From NCBI GenBank assembly GCA_000827495.1, contig KN817540.1:252480-316479 (forward strand): 64,000 bases of DNA, in the 5' to 3' direction. The position numbers and the translations under genes are program-made. Of the stretch, positions 10,206 through 21,354 are shown one piece after another; the first letter of the stretch is position 1; every line of letters starts with the position of its first letter. The notes beneath the pieces were generated by a model. The model was not told where the DNA came from. It saw only the letters and a list, made by a program, of their open reading frames with translations, and ran no database searches. The stretch comes from Hypholoma sublateritium FD-334 SS-4 (Eukaryota; Basidiomycota; Agaricomycetes; Agaricales; Strophariaceae).

Positions 10206-13200
10206 TCATGGCCCACTAGCATCATCGTGCAAAAGAATCACTGTCTTCGTCGACCATTTGTCAACCACCGTTGGTTGAGCCTTGGTGGACAGGGTGAGGA
10301 ATTTATCATCGTCACTGGGGTCTTCGCGCACGACGAGTGGTTGACCCTTCTTGTTCCCGCGCAAGACCAGAACTTCTTGCCCAATGAATGTCGGTAATCG
10401 CCGTACGATGTACTTCGTAGGAATGCTTCTTTGGTCGTCGTTATCGAACCTGACACGTGCAGTCTGCTCGTAGACCTGCGGGTTTTCTTGGGCAGCGAGG
10501 ATTCGGCCAGTCTTTCCCTCGTATTCGCCATCCAGATATTGCTCTGGTCGGGTGCCTTCGATTTCGACCAAGAAACGAGTGATATACTTGGCGAAGGCGG
10601 GATCGAAGAGCCACCCATCTGCGAGATCCGGAACGTCTGGAATACAGATGAGCGAAATTCGATAGGCACAGGCCAGTTTAAACATACCATCAGTGCTGTC
10701 TTCTTGGTGATCTCCCCCGAATACACCAGGTGTTGCAACAGGATCCCTCGCCGTGCCGTGACTCCAGACCCCAGCAGGCGTGCGCCCATTCGCTGCAGGA
10801 GTCATCGCCGAGAAATAGGGTGTGTCTCTGCTGACGGCGGCTGGCGTCGCAGCAGCAGGCGTCGGCGCGCTCGCGCTCCCCCAGCCACCAGGCGGTATAT
10901 CCCACGCGTTCGTCGGCGGCTCGGCGGGCGCCGTCCATGCATTGTTCGCAGGCGGGCGCGGGCTGGACCACCCGCCTGCAGTTGAGCCCCACCCGCCCGC
11001 CGTGCTTGCCGCAGCGCTGCTGCGCCCTGGCGTTGCGCCGCCCCACGACGATGCCGCATTACGACCGGGCGTCGCGCCGCCCCACCCAGTGCCCGGGGCG
11101 GCGCCGGCGTTGGCGCCTGTCGCGTATGGGTTCGGCGTCCGCGAGCTGACGTTCCACGCGGGCGTGCGACCGCCGTCGGCCGCGGCATACGGGTTCGGCG
11201 TGCGCGATGACGCGTTCCATGCGGGCGTCCGCGAGTCAGCGTAGGGGTTTGGCGTGCGCGAGGAGGCATTCCATGCCGGTGTCCGCGAGTCTCCGGCGTA
11301 GGGATTGGGCGTGCGGCTTGCATTATACGGTGTCCGCCCGCCGCTGGCATTGCCTCCGAACCCAGGCCCTCCTGTTTGGTACGATGACATGCCGTTTCCA
11401 CCAGGAGGCCCTCTGCCACCCTTGTCTAGGGGTTCAAGCTTGCCATCTGGCCTGCACAGCTGCTCAGCCAAGTCAACTAGGGAAGAGATACAAGAAACAC
11501 CCACAATCGTCGGTACAATTTCTCTTTGTCCACCATGATGACCTTATTCCCCGTCCGCAGCTCTACACGCGCAATTGGGCCATTGGTGTCTTTGATCGTG
11601 CCGACATATCCCTTGTGAGGGCCTTTGATCACTGTGACGGTCGCTCCGATGTGGCGATCTCGAGGCCCTCTGCCCATATTACCGGAGCCAACCATACCGC
11701 CCGTTGGTGCGACCAGAGCGGGATTCATCTTGGACAAATCTGCACCAACTTTGATAATATTGCTCTTGGGCGCGAGCGACGCCAGCGATCGTGTACGGGT
11801 GACGAAGACACCGCTGTTCTCAGTGATGTCACGGTTGTGAAGGAACGCGAAAAAGGCTTGATGCGTATGTAGTACGCGTCCTTTACGACCCTTCGAAATT
11901 CATGTCAGAACGTATATACCCGGAAACAAATTTGACAGGGGACTCACTTCTCCGTCAATTTCCTTAACGTTATCATTCACCCGCAGCTCATGACCCTCTG
12001 AATCAGTTGCGATGGCCTTCGAAGAATCACGACGCATGGATATTTGGTGAGGTTGAACGAGGCGAACTTGTCCATTTTGATCAAGAACCCGGAAGGAGTC
12101 CCGCTCTGTTTTATAGATGACACCGACAGTTTGAGCACTAAGATGACATCAGGAACAGCAGTAAAAACGTTTCAGTGAACATACTCAAGTTGAACCAAAT
12201 CGTAAAGCTCGTAATTGCCGACGATATTTGTACCCGACCCGACTTCGGCGGCTTCTCGCAGATCTTTCGAGAAAACAGATATCTAAAAGAAATTCATAAA
12301 ATTTTTCGGATTACACAACAGTCAACCTTACCTCTTGCATTGACATGTCCGATACGAAGGTGACCACGTTGTCGGAGACGGATACAACCAAACCTGTTTC
12401 GTCCGCGTTTTGTCCAGCCATAACTTTGACGTGGTCTCCAGGCTTGAATCGTTTGCGCACGCTGCGTGCGGGCATCTCCATCTTTTGCCCTTCGAGTTCA
12501 AGGCCCTTGGCAGTTATTGTCACAACATCACCCGCAATCTCATCCACGACACCATGCACACCGGCCTGTTCGCCTTCAAATACCTCGATGTGATCTCCGG
12601 GTTGCAAAACAGCAATGGCGGCCTTGCGGGATGCTTCGGCAATAACAGACAAATTGACAACATTGTCGTCACCTCCGTCTTGTCTCCGGGTAAATTGAGT
12701 GATTTCATCGAGCGTCGGGTTCACATCTTCGCCAATCAGTGCGCTGGCTTTGAAGTCCTTCTCCAAAAATCCGTCTTTGTATGTCTCGTTTTGGAAGACG
12801 TAGGCCTGGTTCCGTTTGGTGACGTTTTTGCGACCGTAGACCTTGAGAATTTCCTCGTAGTTGAATAGCCGTTGGGGCGGCCGACTGGAACCAGCTCCTA
12901 ATGCTATTTTTTTGCGTTTCTTGGCATTAGGGTCCAGGGAGCCATCGTCGCGTGGATTCATATCGATACGTGGGATGAGCCTCAGCCCAACGTCCTCCCC
13001 ATTTTCGGTGAGATCGACTACCTGCGCGAGATCTCCTGAATATTTTCCGCGACGAATCCGCACCCAAGTACCCGGCGTCAATGTCGTTTCCTGTCTCTTG
13101 ATTTGGAGCAAGCTTGCCATTTCCTCTATGGGAACAAGCTGGATGCCTCGACTGGGGTAGACACCAACAAGACCGGTACATGCCTCCTGCACTTGTTTCG

Positions 13201-14096
13201 CGCTGCGCGCTTCGACGTAGATCATTCCAGGTAGGGAGTCACGTTGGAATGCCGATAGGATGTTGAGAGGGCGTGCGCTGTATTCTACATCGATTGCTTT
13301 GCGCATAAGACTGAAAACGATATCCCGCTCGCGACCAGGCTAGAGACTTTTGAGAAATGCTTCTATCAGAAATCCGACGAAACATACCTTCACCCGGACT
13401 TGCCAAAGACTGGCATCGTGCACTGATGGCATTAATAAACGCTGGGGGATTTCATTCATGTCACCCGTGTATGGTGCCGCTCTGTCCCTATGACGCCGAG
13501 CAACAGCTTTCGCGATTTCTTCGGGACTTCTGGCGTCCTCTTCTTCAAAATGCCGAGAGCTGTCCAGTAGCGCATGATTTCTCCTCGTAAGGTCGTCGTC
13601 CACATCGTCAGCCGTGGTGATGAAAGTATCTGCAGCGTCCATATGAGGGCAACGCCTGTGCTATGTGGCCAACAAATACATACCGACTCCGTATTCTTCG
13701 TCTTCCTCGTCCTCATCATCTTCGTCACTGACTTCGGCTTCTATATCGAGGAAACGGCTCGCGCCCATACGCTTGTGACGATGCTGGCATGAACTAGATG
13801 AATTTAAAAGCAACAAGTGGTAGCTAACCACGTACTTTGGCGCGTTTCTTCCCTTTCCGACCAGGAGCTTCGTCCTCGTCTTCCTCGTCTTCTTCGTCTT
13901 CTTCGTCCTCGTCATCTTCCCCCTCGTCTTCTTCTTCGTCTACAACTGTGTCCCTCCGCGACGGTTTGCTTTTCTTCGGCGGTGAATCGCCTGTCATATT
14001 GTCGTCGCCCTGGTCGTCTTCGTCCTGGTCGTCAACGTCAGCTCCTAAAGCCTCGTCGTCATCGTTGTGATACATGTGCCCTTCCTCGTCGGACAT
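10206..14096 (-). CDS. SPT5: Transcription elongation factor SPT5
   Basis: Nine exons (14096-13836, 13783-13684, 13629-13388, 13339-12332, 12282-12185, 12137-11948, 11890-11505, 11451-10688, 10636-10206) give 1159 residues. Order: a very acidic N-terminus (runs of DEEDE), the NGN domain from about residue 200 (PGRERDIVFSLMRKAIDVEY), then KOW modules (GTWVRIRRGKYSGDLAQVVD, LQPGDHIEVFEGEQAGVHG, FKPGDHVKVMAGQNADETG, IGATVTVIKGPHKGYVGTI). A C-terminal repeat region alternates SRTPAWN and SRTPNPYA units, the probable Cdk9/Bur1 target. About 140 residues follow the repeats and look like a further KOW pair, as in animal SPT5 and unlike the short yeast tail (inference). With Spt4 it clamps RNA polymerase II and couples elongation to capping. 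It shares a 235-bp divergent promoter with an F-box gene. Confidence 0.95.
11100..11360 (-). repeat. SPT5 C-terminal repeat coding array
   Basis: The DNA encodes alternating heptad/octad units with TP motifs: SRTPAWN and SRTPNPYA, about four to five pairs, followed by GGATPGR units. TPAW repeats are known in fission-yeast Spt5; the second unit (TPNPYA) makes this array a two-component one. The array lies within a single exon and is GC-rich. Confidence 0.7.
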
Positions 14097-14331
14097 GGTG
14101 GGGTAAAGTAAGAGAGGCAGCAAGTCGTTTAACTGTGAACCCTCCACGTTAGGATTCTATTTGGCGATGGACAAACAACGGATGACACCGGGCCGCTGAC
14201 AACCCAACTTCAACTGCCCATCCGACTCTTCCGTCTTCTGCCACCACGCCAACGGCGGAGTCGAGTGATTGTGTAGGTGATTTGCAGGTGTCTATAAAGG
14301 CCAGCGATTCTACAACAGACCCACAGAATTT
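14097..14331. promoter_or_regulatory. Divergent promoter of SPT5 and the F-box gene
   Basis: 235 bases separate the two start codons. A TATA box (tctataaagg, 14291-14300) lies about 35 bases before the F-box ATG, which implies a very short leader. No TATA is seen in the SPT5 direction, as expected for a constitutive gene. Confidence 0.55.
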
Positions 14332-16033
14332 ATGTTATTGACAGACCTGCCCATCGAAATCCTGCCAGAAATTATCGATCATGTCGCAAAACCTCAACAT
14401 CTGGCACACCTTTGCCTGGTGAACAAGGCGTTCCACCGTTTTGCTGTACCAAAGCTCTATGAGAGGGTCTACATATACTCCTGGCACCGGGAGGGGAAAG
14501 CCAAAGCTTGTAAAGTTCAGTACGTTGAAGAAAACCGGGTTAACATCTTAAATCAGGTTATCCAACTTTTCGACACTCTATCCCGATATGTCTACCTGGC
14601 CAACCACTTGCGTCGATTAGGTGAGTATCCGAAGCCAGTATTTACAATATATTATTCTCAAGTCCCGCAGAAATTCGAGATTTCCCCAAGGCTTTAACGG
14701 CCGTAGATAACGACATACTCAATCATGTCTTACATGGGCTGAAGAACTGCCACAACTTGCGGTCATGCACATGGACCCGAGATGGGTCATTGAATTCAGA
14801 CGTTCTAAAGACACTGCAGAGCTGCGACAACCTACGGGATCTGGAGTTCAATGGCCATAATGAAGGACATTATGATGCCCGCTTGCTCCCGGGATTCACG
14901 AAGCTCGAACGGATACTCATAATCATGCCCAGTCAGGCTGTCATCTCGCAGCTGAGTCCATGGTTCACAGAAAGCGGTTCAATGTTGCGTAGCTTTACCC
15001 TCATATGCAAGGTACGCCTCTGATTTCATTTACGCTTAGCGCGAAACCTCAAGCTATTTTAGGGATCCAATCTCATCACGGACGCGCTCCTGCAATCCAT
15101 AGCACCATGCCTACCAAATCTTCAGCATCTAAATTTGACTGGATGCCCTAAAGTCACTCATAACGGAGTATGGGCTATCATATCGTCCACTGTCAGCGGT
15201 CTCCTTGGGTTAGGGTTAGAGGGCGTATCCATGAGATTTGTAAGTTGAATCAGTTTACGTGTCGATGAATCGCCCCCGACCTCTTTTCAGGATATGGCAA
15301 TACTTGCAAACCGTTGTTTAACGACGGGATCTCTATCTCTACTGCGTTCCATCACCTTGACTGTGCATCAGCAATTGTCCATGAAGGAGTGGATTCATGA
15401 CGTTCTCAACCTGATAAGTGCCTCCCCGCTCGAAAGATTCCAGATCTACTCGATCGGTGTGTCATTCGAAGCGCTGATCACGGAGGATCTGTGGAACAAT
15501 CTCGTTCTAACTCACGCTTCGCGGCTGGTCCGCATTTCTGTCCACCGGATGCTGATCAGCTTAGAGGCCATAGCCAATATTTGCTCGCAGTGCACCAATC
15601 TCGAAGAATTGTTTGTTGTGATGGAGTCGAGCGCTTTGGTACGCCCGCGCAGCGTCGATGTCAATAATGTACTGAAGAATGCAATGCGCAGGACGACCTG
15701 GCCAACTATTTGTCACTTGCGAAGAAACTACGGACTGTGCACATAAACTCGCCAATCGATGCATCTACAGACGTGTATCCATTCGTCCTCAAAGTCGATC
15801 GCGCTCTATCAATCATCAAACGCTGCAACCCTGCTCTCAATCAGCTTGGGTGCAACTCTAAAGTGTGGCAGGTTCGTCGAGTACTTTTTGTTGGCAACAT
15901 ACGGCTAAGCAATTCCGCGCAGGTTGATAGGCAAATCATTCGAGAAGACGATGGTACATTGCGATCTGAGCGCGTTTTGGCACCTTACGGAAGTCCCGAT
16001 ATACCGGAACAATTTACAGTTGTGCGGACTTAG
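14332..16033 (+). CDS. F-box protein with leucine-rich repeats
   Basis: Six exons (14332-14620, 14671-15011, 15063-15239, 15291-15638, 15692-15871, 15923-16033) give 481 residues. The N-terminal F-box reads LLTDLPIEILPEIIDHVAKPQHLAHLCLVNKAFHR... and would bind Skp1 in an SCF ubiquitin ligase. Leucine-rich segments follow (LPNLQHLNLTGC, CTNLEELFVVM) and would select substrates. All phases agree. The last intron (15872-15922, 51 nt) is a multiple of three without a stop, so its retention would add 17 residues in frame. Substrate unknown; such genes are numerous in mushrooms. Confidence 0.8.
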
Positions 16034-17040
16034 GTAAATACGCCTCTCCTCCAAATGGGCTAGGGCACTGCGTCCATCCAATGATATAGATTAGATTGGT
16101 GAGTCACTTCAGTGAGTTACTCGACCTGCACTAGAATCACACTCATTGTATCCCAGCGTTAGATTCATTTTTGAAAGCTAGTTGAGATGCAACTAGCGCA
16201 ATTGCGCTATCTCGTCGCCGAGCTGTGAAAGGTTTGAGAGTTCGACTATATGTTATTGGACACAGCGGACAATGTGTTATCATAACACATGTAGAATGGA
16301 ATGTTAGGCATAATTGGAGTCCTTTTCGCCACTGCCACGATAATCATTATGGTGAGAGATTGGTGTACTTGCTAATAATAATGCTATCCATCTAGAGAAC
16401 ATGTTTGGGTTTTAAATTCGATGATTCGTAGTTGAGACTTGACGACAAAAGCTTGTCTACTGCCAGACATTGAAACATTGCAAACTTCAAACTTCAGCAC
16501 TCTAAAAGACTGGGAGACAAAGACTAAAGTTCGTGCACACGCCTATGCCGCCTATGCTGATTAAAGTGGTATAGCCTTCATCAAGGCGTTATTCCAGTGA
16601 TAGTTGAGAAATCGGTGAGCCGCTACTCCGTTCCATCTTGCAATGCAATGGAAGGAAATTTTCAACGACTACAACCCTCGTTCAGTTTCTTGAATACCCA
16701 TGAAGCAATCACTGGTACATGGATCGCTGGACGGCTACTCTCTGGGCAGATATCATCTATATACCTCTGTCAAAATAGATTCACCGGATCACTTTAATCT
16801 CTGAATATTTTCATGTTGTCATCCGGACTTCGTATCAAAACGAGGCCTCTTCTTTCGTCCCAACAGCGCGCCGAAGGTCGGCAAGCAGCAACTGCACACC
16901 TTACTGCACATCTCCTGCGATTCATCAAACCCGACGGAATTCCAAGATAATCACCCAGTCGTGAAATACACACAACCCATTTTTGCCGAGGGAACGGTTG
17001 CGCAGACTTGAGATAATGTGCGCGGTTAACTCCACTAGCT
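16034..17040. other. Gene-poor, AT-rich stretch
   Basis: No supported gene. An imperfect palindrome around 16267-16292 (aatgtgttatcataacacatgt) could form a hairpin. The only frames are under 85 codons and match nothing I know. Confidence 0.45.
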
Positions 17041-17275
17041 CGGGACATACAGCTCTGAACTGAGTCACTAACATTTCCGGCTCTGCTCTCAAAAAAAGTT
17101 TTTATTTCGTCGGGCAGTTCTCAGGCCCTGAGCCCAGCAGCTCACAGCGTCCCGAGGGTGCGCAATGGCATCACGGACTATATAAGTAGGGGATTGAAGG
17201 ACATAAATTTCATTGTCAACCTGAAAGCCTCCAACCACTAGTTCCTTGCTCGAATTTTCTCAGAATCTCTGTATA
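17040..17275 (+). promoter_or_regulatory. Promoter block of small-ORF locus 1 (shared with locus 2)
   Basis: Contains, in order, a 'cagct.tgaac.gagtcac' block (about 17049-17067), 'gcagctcacagcg' (about 17138), the TATA box tatataagta at 17179-17188 and a 'gtcaacct' element before the ATG at 17276. The same elements occur in the same order, with nearly the same distance to the ATG, upstream of the second small ORF at 18983. The gagtcac part resembles an AP-1/Gcn4 site (TGAGTCA); that reading is inference. Confidence 0.5.
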
Positions 17276-17482
17276 ATGTCTTCTACCTCCGGAATAAATG
17301 ACCCAATAAACGGGCCATGCCCTCCTCCTCCTCCTCCCAATCTGCCTGATGGTCCCGCAGTTGCACCTGGTTCGAAAGGCAAAGGCAGACGTTTTCCAAT
17401 GATGGACAAAATCGTGAGTGATATGTGCTTCGGACCACTTTTACCGTTAACTAACCCTCTTGAGAAGGCTTTCACGATGTAG
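17276..17482 (+). CDS. Small proline-rich basic peptide, locus 1
   Basis: ATG at 17276 lies about 97 bases after a good TATA box. Exon 1 (17276-17413) encodes 46 residues: a polar start, a PCPPPPPPNLPDGP stretch and a basic GSKGKGRRF end. A GTGAGT donor follows and the intron holds a perfect 'ttaactaac' branch site; acceptors at 17464 or 17467 both lead in frame to a short tail ending AFTM. Unspliced, the frame is also open and gives 68 residues. No signal peptide and no CaaX box. The promoter twin at 18983 suggests a real gene pair. I recognise no family. Confidence 0.45.
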   Translation: MSSTSGINDPINGPCPPPPPPNLPDGPAVAPGSKGKGRRFPMMDKIVSDMCFGPLLPLTNPLEKAFTM

Positions 17483-18739
17483 AATTTCCCTAGACGGTCC
17501 ATGTTGTTTTTTGAACGCGCTCATCTGTGAGTGAGCCTGAAGGCCATATTGTTCCTGGCGCTTAACTCATCTTGGCATTTCACCCGCAGGCTTGTATCTC
17601 GGTTTCTTCGCATTCAAGTCCAAATTTCGATCGAACCGTACCTTAGATGTAAACATAATACGATACACCTGTGATATCATCATGTACTCTACCCCGCAAA
17701 TAGATTGGCAGTTCCACTCATCCAAATGTAGTCTCGAGTCCAAGTTGCAGTACATTTGATGGATCGTGACTCACAACCCCACGTTTGTGCCATCCATATA
17801 TATAAGTAGATGCCTGGCACTTCTATGCGGAAACTTCGGGAATATTTGTGGAATTTCGCTGTACATGAAATACAGTGCCACTCGGCAACCGACGTCAACG
17901 GGCGTCTATTGATCCGGATGCCGAAACCATAAACTCTGCTTATCAAATTCAATGTGTGTTTTCGGTGTGATGGCCTGAATCCACGCTAACATACCGCGAA
18001 TCACCACTTATATATGCGCATACGATACCTAGTACATTGCCAGTTCTGTGCTGCGCGACGGCCCAACTTGACGGCGGCCGTCGGCGGCGGCCCTATGGTT
18101 TACTAAAACATTATAGTAAGGTCTTGGTTGAATTATAGTCAAGCTTCGCTATCACTCGGTTACTACATCACGTAGACTGCAATGATCTCCTACATCCAAG
18201 TTGCTACTTCAGTTCCTTTACGCGAAATGAACGAGACTATGATGTCATTTATTGATCCGGGGTGGAAACATGGATCAAGCACTAACAGCAGCAGCAGGCA
18301 GCAGCGCGCCGGCGTGATTCTTTCTTGATCACAGTTTCTGATGGATATGTTTCCGAAAGAGACCTTACATATACTGCCTCTTTTCTATTTTTGTGTTGTC
18401 GGCGCACTTTGCTTGATGCCAACCTCTCTAACTACAAAGTGCGGCGCCTTGTAGATGCAATGCATCATTTTGGCTTAGAACAGATAATCAGAGAGAAAAA
18501 CACCCTAGCTTCAAATCAAAATCTGAGGCCTTTGCGTGTTGCCGGTTTATCCCAGCGCCTGTGATCATAGTCTGAAATCATACCTGCTCGATCATTTACC
18601 GAGTTTCATTGAGCCACTTTCAAAGGGGAAACAGAATTATTGATAACCGCATTTTTTTGTGTGTTGCAAGCACGTACGTATGTGGGCCCCATTTCACAGC
18701 GAGAACGTTGTGTGGACTGTGTAAACTAGCTCAGTTACC
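17483..18739. other. Gene-poor spacer between the two small-ORF loci
   Basis: No supported coding region. A block near 17880-17917 (cactcggcaaccgacgtcaa then cgggcgtctatt) recurs in altered form near 19532-19565 (cactcggcagcttcggcaac then gggcgtctattt). A 'gcagcagcaggcagcagcg' microsatellite lies at about 18287-18306. Confidence 0.45.
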
Positions 18740-18982
18740 TCCGCTTGGCAATGTGCAGCTGTGAACCGAGTCACATTGCCAATATCTCCGATTCTGTGTT
18801 GTGAAAAGTAATGATACTGCGGTCGGATGATGAAACCTTGGGTACTGAGTATTGCAGCTCACAGCGCGTCGGGAGGATACGAGCGGTGCGTCCTGGCCTA
18901 TAAGTACGAAGGAGGGCCTATTCTTAATATCATCCAGCTGTAAATCGTCAACCTTTCCACATAGTACCCTCTGCAAAATACC
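18740..18982 (+). promoter_or_regulatory. Promoter block of small-ORF locus 2
   Basis: Same order of elements as locus 1: 'cagctgtgaaccgagtcac' (about 18756-18774), 'gcagctcacagcg' (about 18854-18866), TATA box tataagta at 18899-18906, then 'cgtcaacct' before the ATG at 18983. Distance from the gagtcac block to the ATG is about 215 bases in both loci. Confidence 0.5.
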
Positions 18983-19114
18983 ATGGCCTCGTCTTCCAAC
19001 ACCGCCAAAATGAATCGTCCATTAATCAAGCCTACCCCTCCTCTGGTTCCTTTGGATCCCATTCCCGGCCCTCCGCCTGGGGCCAATGGTAGCCACAGCG
19101 GCTACAACATTTGA
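18983..19114 (+). CDS. Small proline-rich peptide, locus 2
   Basis: A 43-residue frame that starts MASSSNTAKMNRP, has a PPLVPLDPIPGPPPG core and ends SHSGYNI before TGA at 19112-19114. A GTAAGT donor follows just after the stop, so the transcript may carry an intron in its 3' leader. Like locus 1 it has no signal peptide or CaaX box and is rich in Pro and Gly, though the two peptides do not align well outside the Pro core. Support comes mainly from the matching promoter block. Function unknown. Confidence 0.42.
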   Translation: MASSSNTAKMNRPLIKPTPPLVPLDPIPGPPPGANGSHSGYNI

Positions 19115-20098
19115 GATGTAAGTAAAATATTCTTTAGACTGTTTATGACAGCAGCTAAAATTTGTATATGCAGGCTTCCATTATGGTGGAAACCACCATA
19201 TAAAACAGTGTATTGTCGATGAGTTGCTTTATTATTCGTGAGTATAAGTCCTCTCTTATTCCGTGATTCAGTCTGATTTTTTTGTCTGACATTATATCGA
19301 AGGACTTAGCGGGTGCCTCAGGTCTTTCATCGTCTTTGTAGCATTTCAAGTGTTTATGTAGCGGGTCCTACATACTTGTAAATAAGCCTGTCTCGAATAG
19401 CATTGCAATGCATTTTCGTGCATTGCAACTTTGAATTGACACGTCATACATCTAGAGACACCTGACAATTATATGCTGTGATTTCGGCGGCAAATTTCTT
19501 CAGACCTTTCTGGAGCGGGCGACGGGCGTACCATGGCACTCGGCAGCTTCGGCAACGGGCGTCTATTTATCTAGATTGGGCCTAATACGCAAAGTCAAAG
19601 CTTTGGGTCTTCGATCTCATTGTGCCTTGTCATAAACTCAATAGTACGTGGCTCAATAATCCTGGACAGCAATCAATAGATATTAAACTGACAACGAACA
19701 TCAATAAAACCCACTGTAGCTATCTGCAGCACTCTGCCACCGGAGATTGTTCACTTGTCACCAACTTGTCACTTGAATCTGTAACTATAGCGGATGAGAT
19801 TATTTCCAGCTTTAAGCCCCATGGGGTACGTAGAGTGATACGTCGCATCCGATCTCAAGCAGTGCAGATAAATGGGTAGGTTTGTACAATGTATGGCTGA
19901 GAATTCTACTTTGAACGTGACATGCTAAATATAGAATATGTACGGGTACTAAGACTCAATATTCAATCCTCGGGCCTCAGGATATAATTAGTGCTACGCA
20001 CACCTTCAGATACATATACACGTCGTCGAGCTTGAGGAGCAACTAATTTATCAATCATAGAATTGGTCATCACTCCGTGCTTCTTTGATCTCACTGCC
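19115..20098. other. Gene-poor, AT-rich stretch
   Basis: No gene I can support. It contains the second copy of the 'cactcggc...cgggcgtctatt' block at about 19532-19565. Confidence 0.45.
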
Positions 20099-20640
20099 AT
20101 GTTCCAAGTCTCCTCCGAGTCCCTTGAAATTACCCTAGTCAACCCAGTGTAACAGCCCTCGATCGAGCTTCTCTATAGCAAGCGGAGCGTTCCGAACAGG
20201 CCTCTGCTCCGGGACATTTCACCGCACCTCTCCTTCTCCACGCTCGACAGCTGTGTTTCGGAACCGCGCACTGGAACCATCATTGCGGACGTGAACGCGT
20301 GCATGGGCGTGGTCTCGATCCGCCGGCACTCGCTCGTGCCAGTGTCCTATACATTTGCTTCGCGCAGAGGTACGGTAGCACACGAATCATGGTCTCGGGC
20401 TGAATGCGCGCTGACCACACGGATGGATAGCTGTAAGGGTCTAGAATCCTTCTGGCCTGGCCATGTAACAGCCACTCCCGGTAGGAGGCAGTGGGTTGTC
20501 AGCACGCCGATCGGAAGTTTCAGGTGGTGAATCGACCCAGTGTACCGCAAGCGGTGGGTGGAAAATATGACAATGGTCTCGTATATACCAATATTTGATG
20601 GAGCTAGTCTAGAGCACTAGAGTTATTTCTCGAGACCGAC
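20099..20640 (+). pseudogene. Decayed DUF6593-like gene
   Basis: From ATG 20099 the frame reads MFQVSSESLEITLVNPV, then TAA (20150-20152), then continues IELLYSKRSV, IADVNACMGVVSIRRHSLVP and, further on, RQWVVSTPIGSFRW followed by TGA (20528-20530) and IDPVYRKRW. These pieces align in order with the gene at 7614 (ITLTNP, ELYSLKRSV, RREWLV..PIGNFIW, ID). A GTAAGG donor at 20433 and an acceptor at 20484 fit an old intron but now shift the frame. Two stops plus the frame problem make a pseudogene likely. Confidence 0.55.
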
Positions 20641-21354
20641 TTCAAGGTTCAATAGAGTGGATTCGGCAGGAGATTTGCCATTTCTATCAAACCGGAGGCA
20701 GTAAGTTTTCCTCACGAACTCGCTCCCGCCTTTATTATATCAGGGCAGGAATTGGAGGAGAGAGGAAAGGGATGGAGGTAATTACTATTAAGGTTAGTCA
20801 AATGAACCACCGAATGACTTGGAGCTGTTCAGTTTCAGTCCAGACACATTTGAAGCAAATAGCTAGTCGGATTTTTGGGGTACGAAGTCATGGCGTTGAT
20901 CGCCTTTAAGTTGATCGCCGTTGTTGTCGTTGGAGACAAGTCCACAACTCTCATGTTTCCTCGTAGATTATATTGTCATGATGTATATTCCAACAAAACA
21001 CGTTCGTTACTGACCGGTATTTCACGGTGCCGAGGGCTACGAACGTATTATAGCTCACTGAGTATGTGTATCGATCAGGTAATACTACTTCAAAACATAC
21101 CATTAAGCTACTAGGAGTTATCAAACCACTTAGGCAAGGGAGCAAAGATCTATCGTTGATGAAATCTTCGACGCCCTTGTTCCTTCGTAAGACCGCGCTG
21201 ATGGGCCCACAGAAACTGGCTATCTAATGTACAACCGGAACGCCATCGTTTATTCGCGTTATCACTGATGCATATTGAAACATAGTGCATTTGATGTTGC
21301 TTTGGTGTACTTTCGATGGACTTATGATTTCGTTCATTCTTGTTGGCTTCGTGC
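20641..21354. other. Intergenic, no gene seen
   Basis: AT-rich; a few short frames only. It lies beyond the 3' end of the DJ-1 gene. Confidence 0.45.

Noticed and set aside
17276..19114. Small ORFs as mating pheromone precursors
   Set aside because: No C-terminal CaaX box, no Glu-Arg processing site and no STE3-type receptor nearby.
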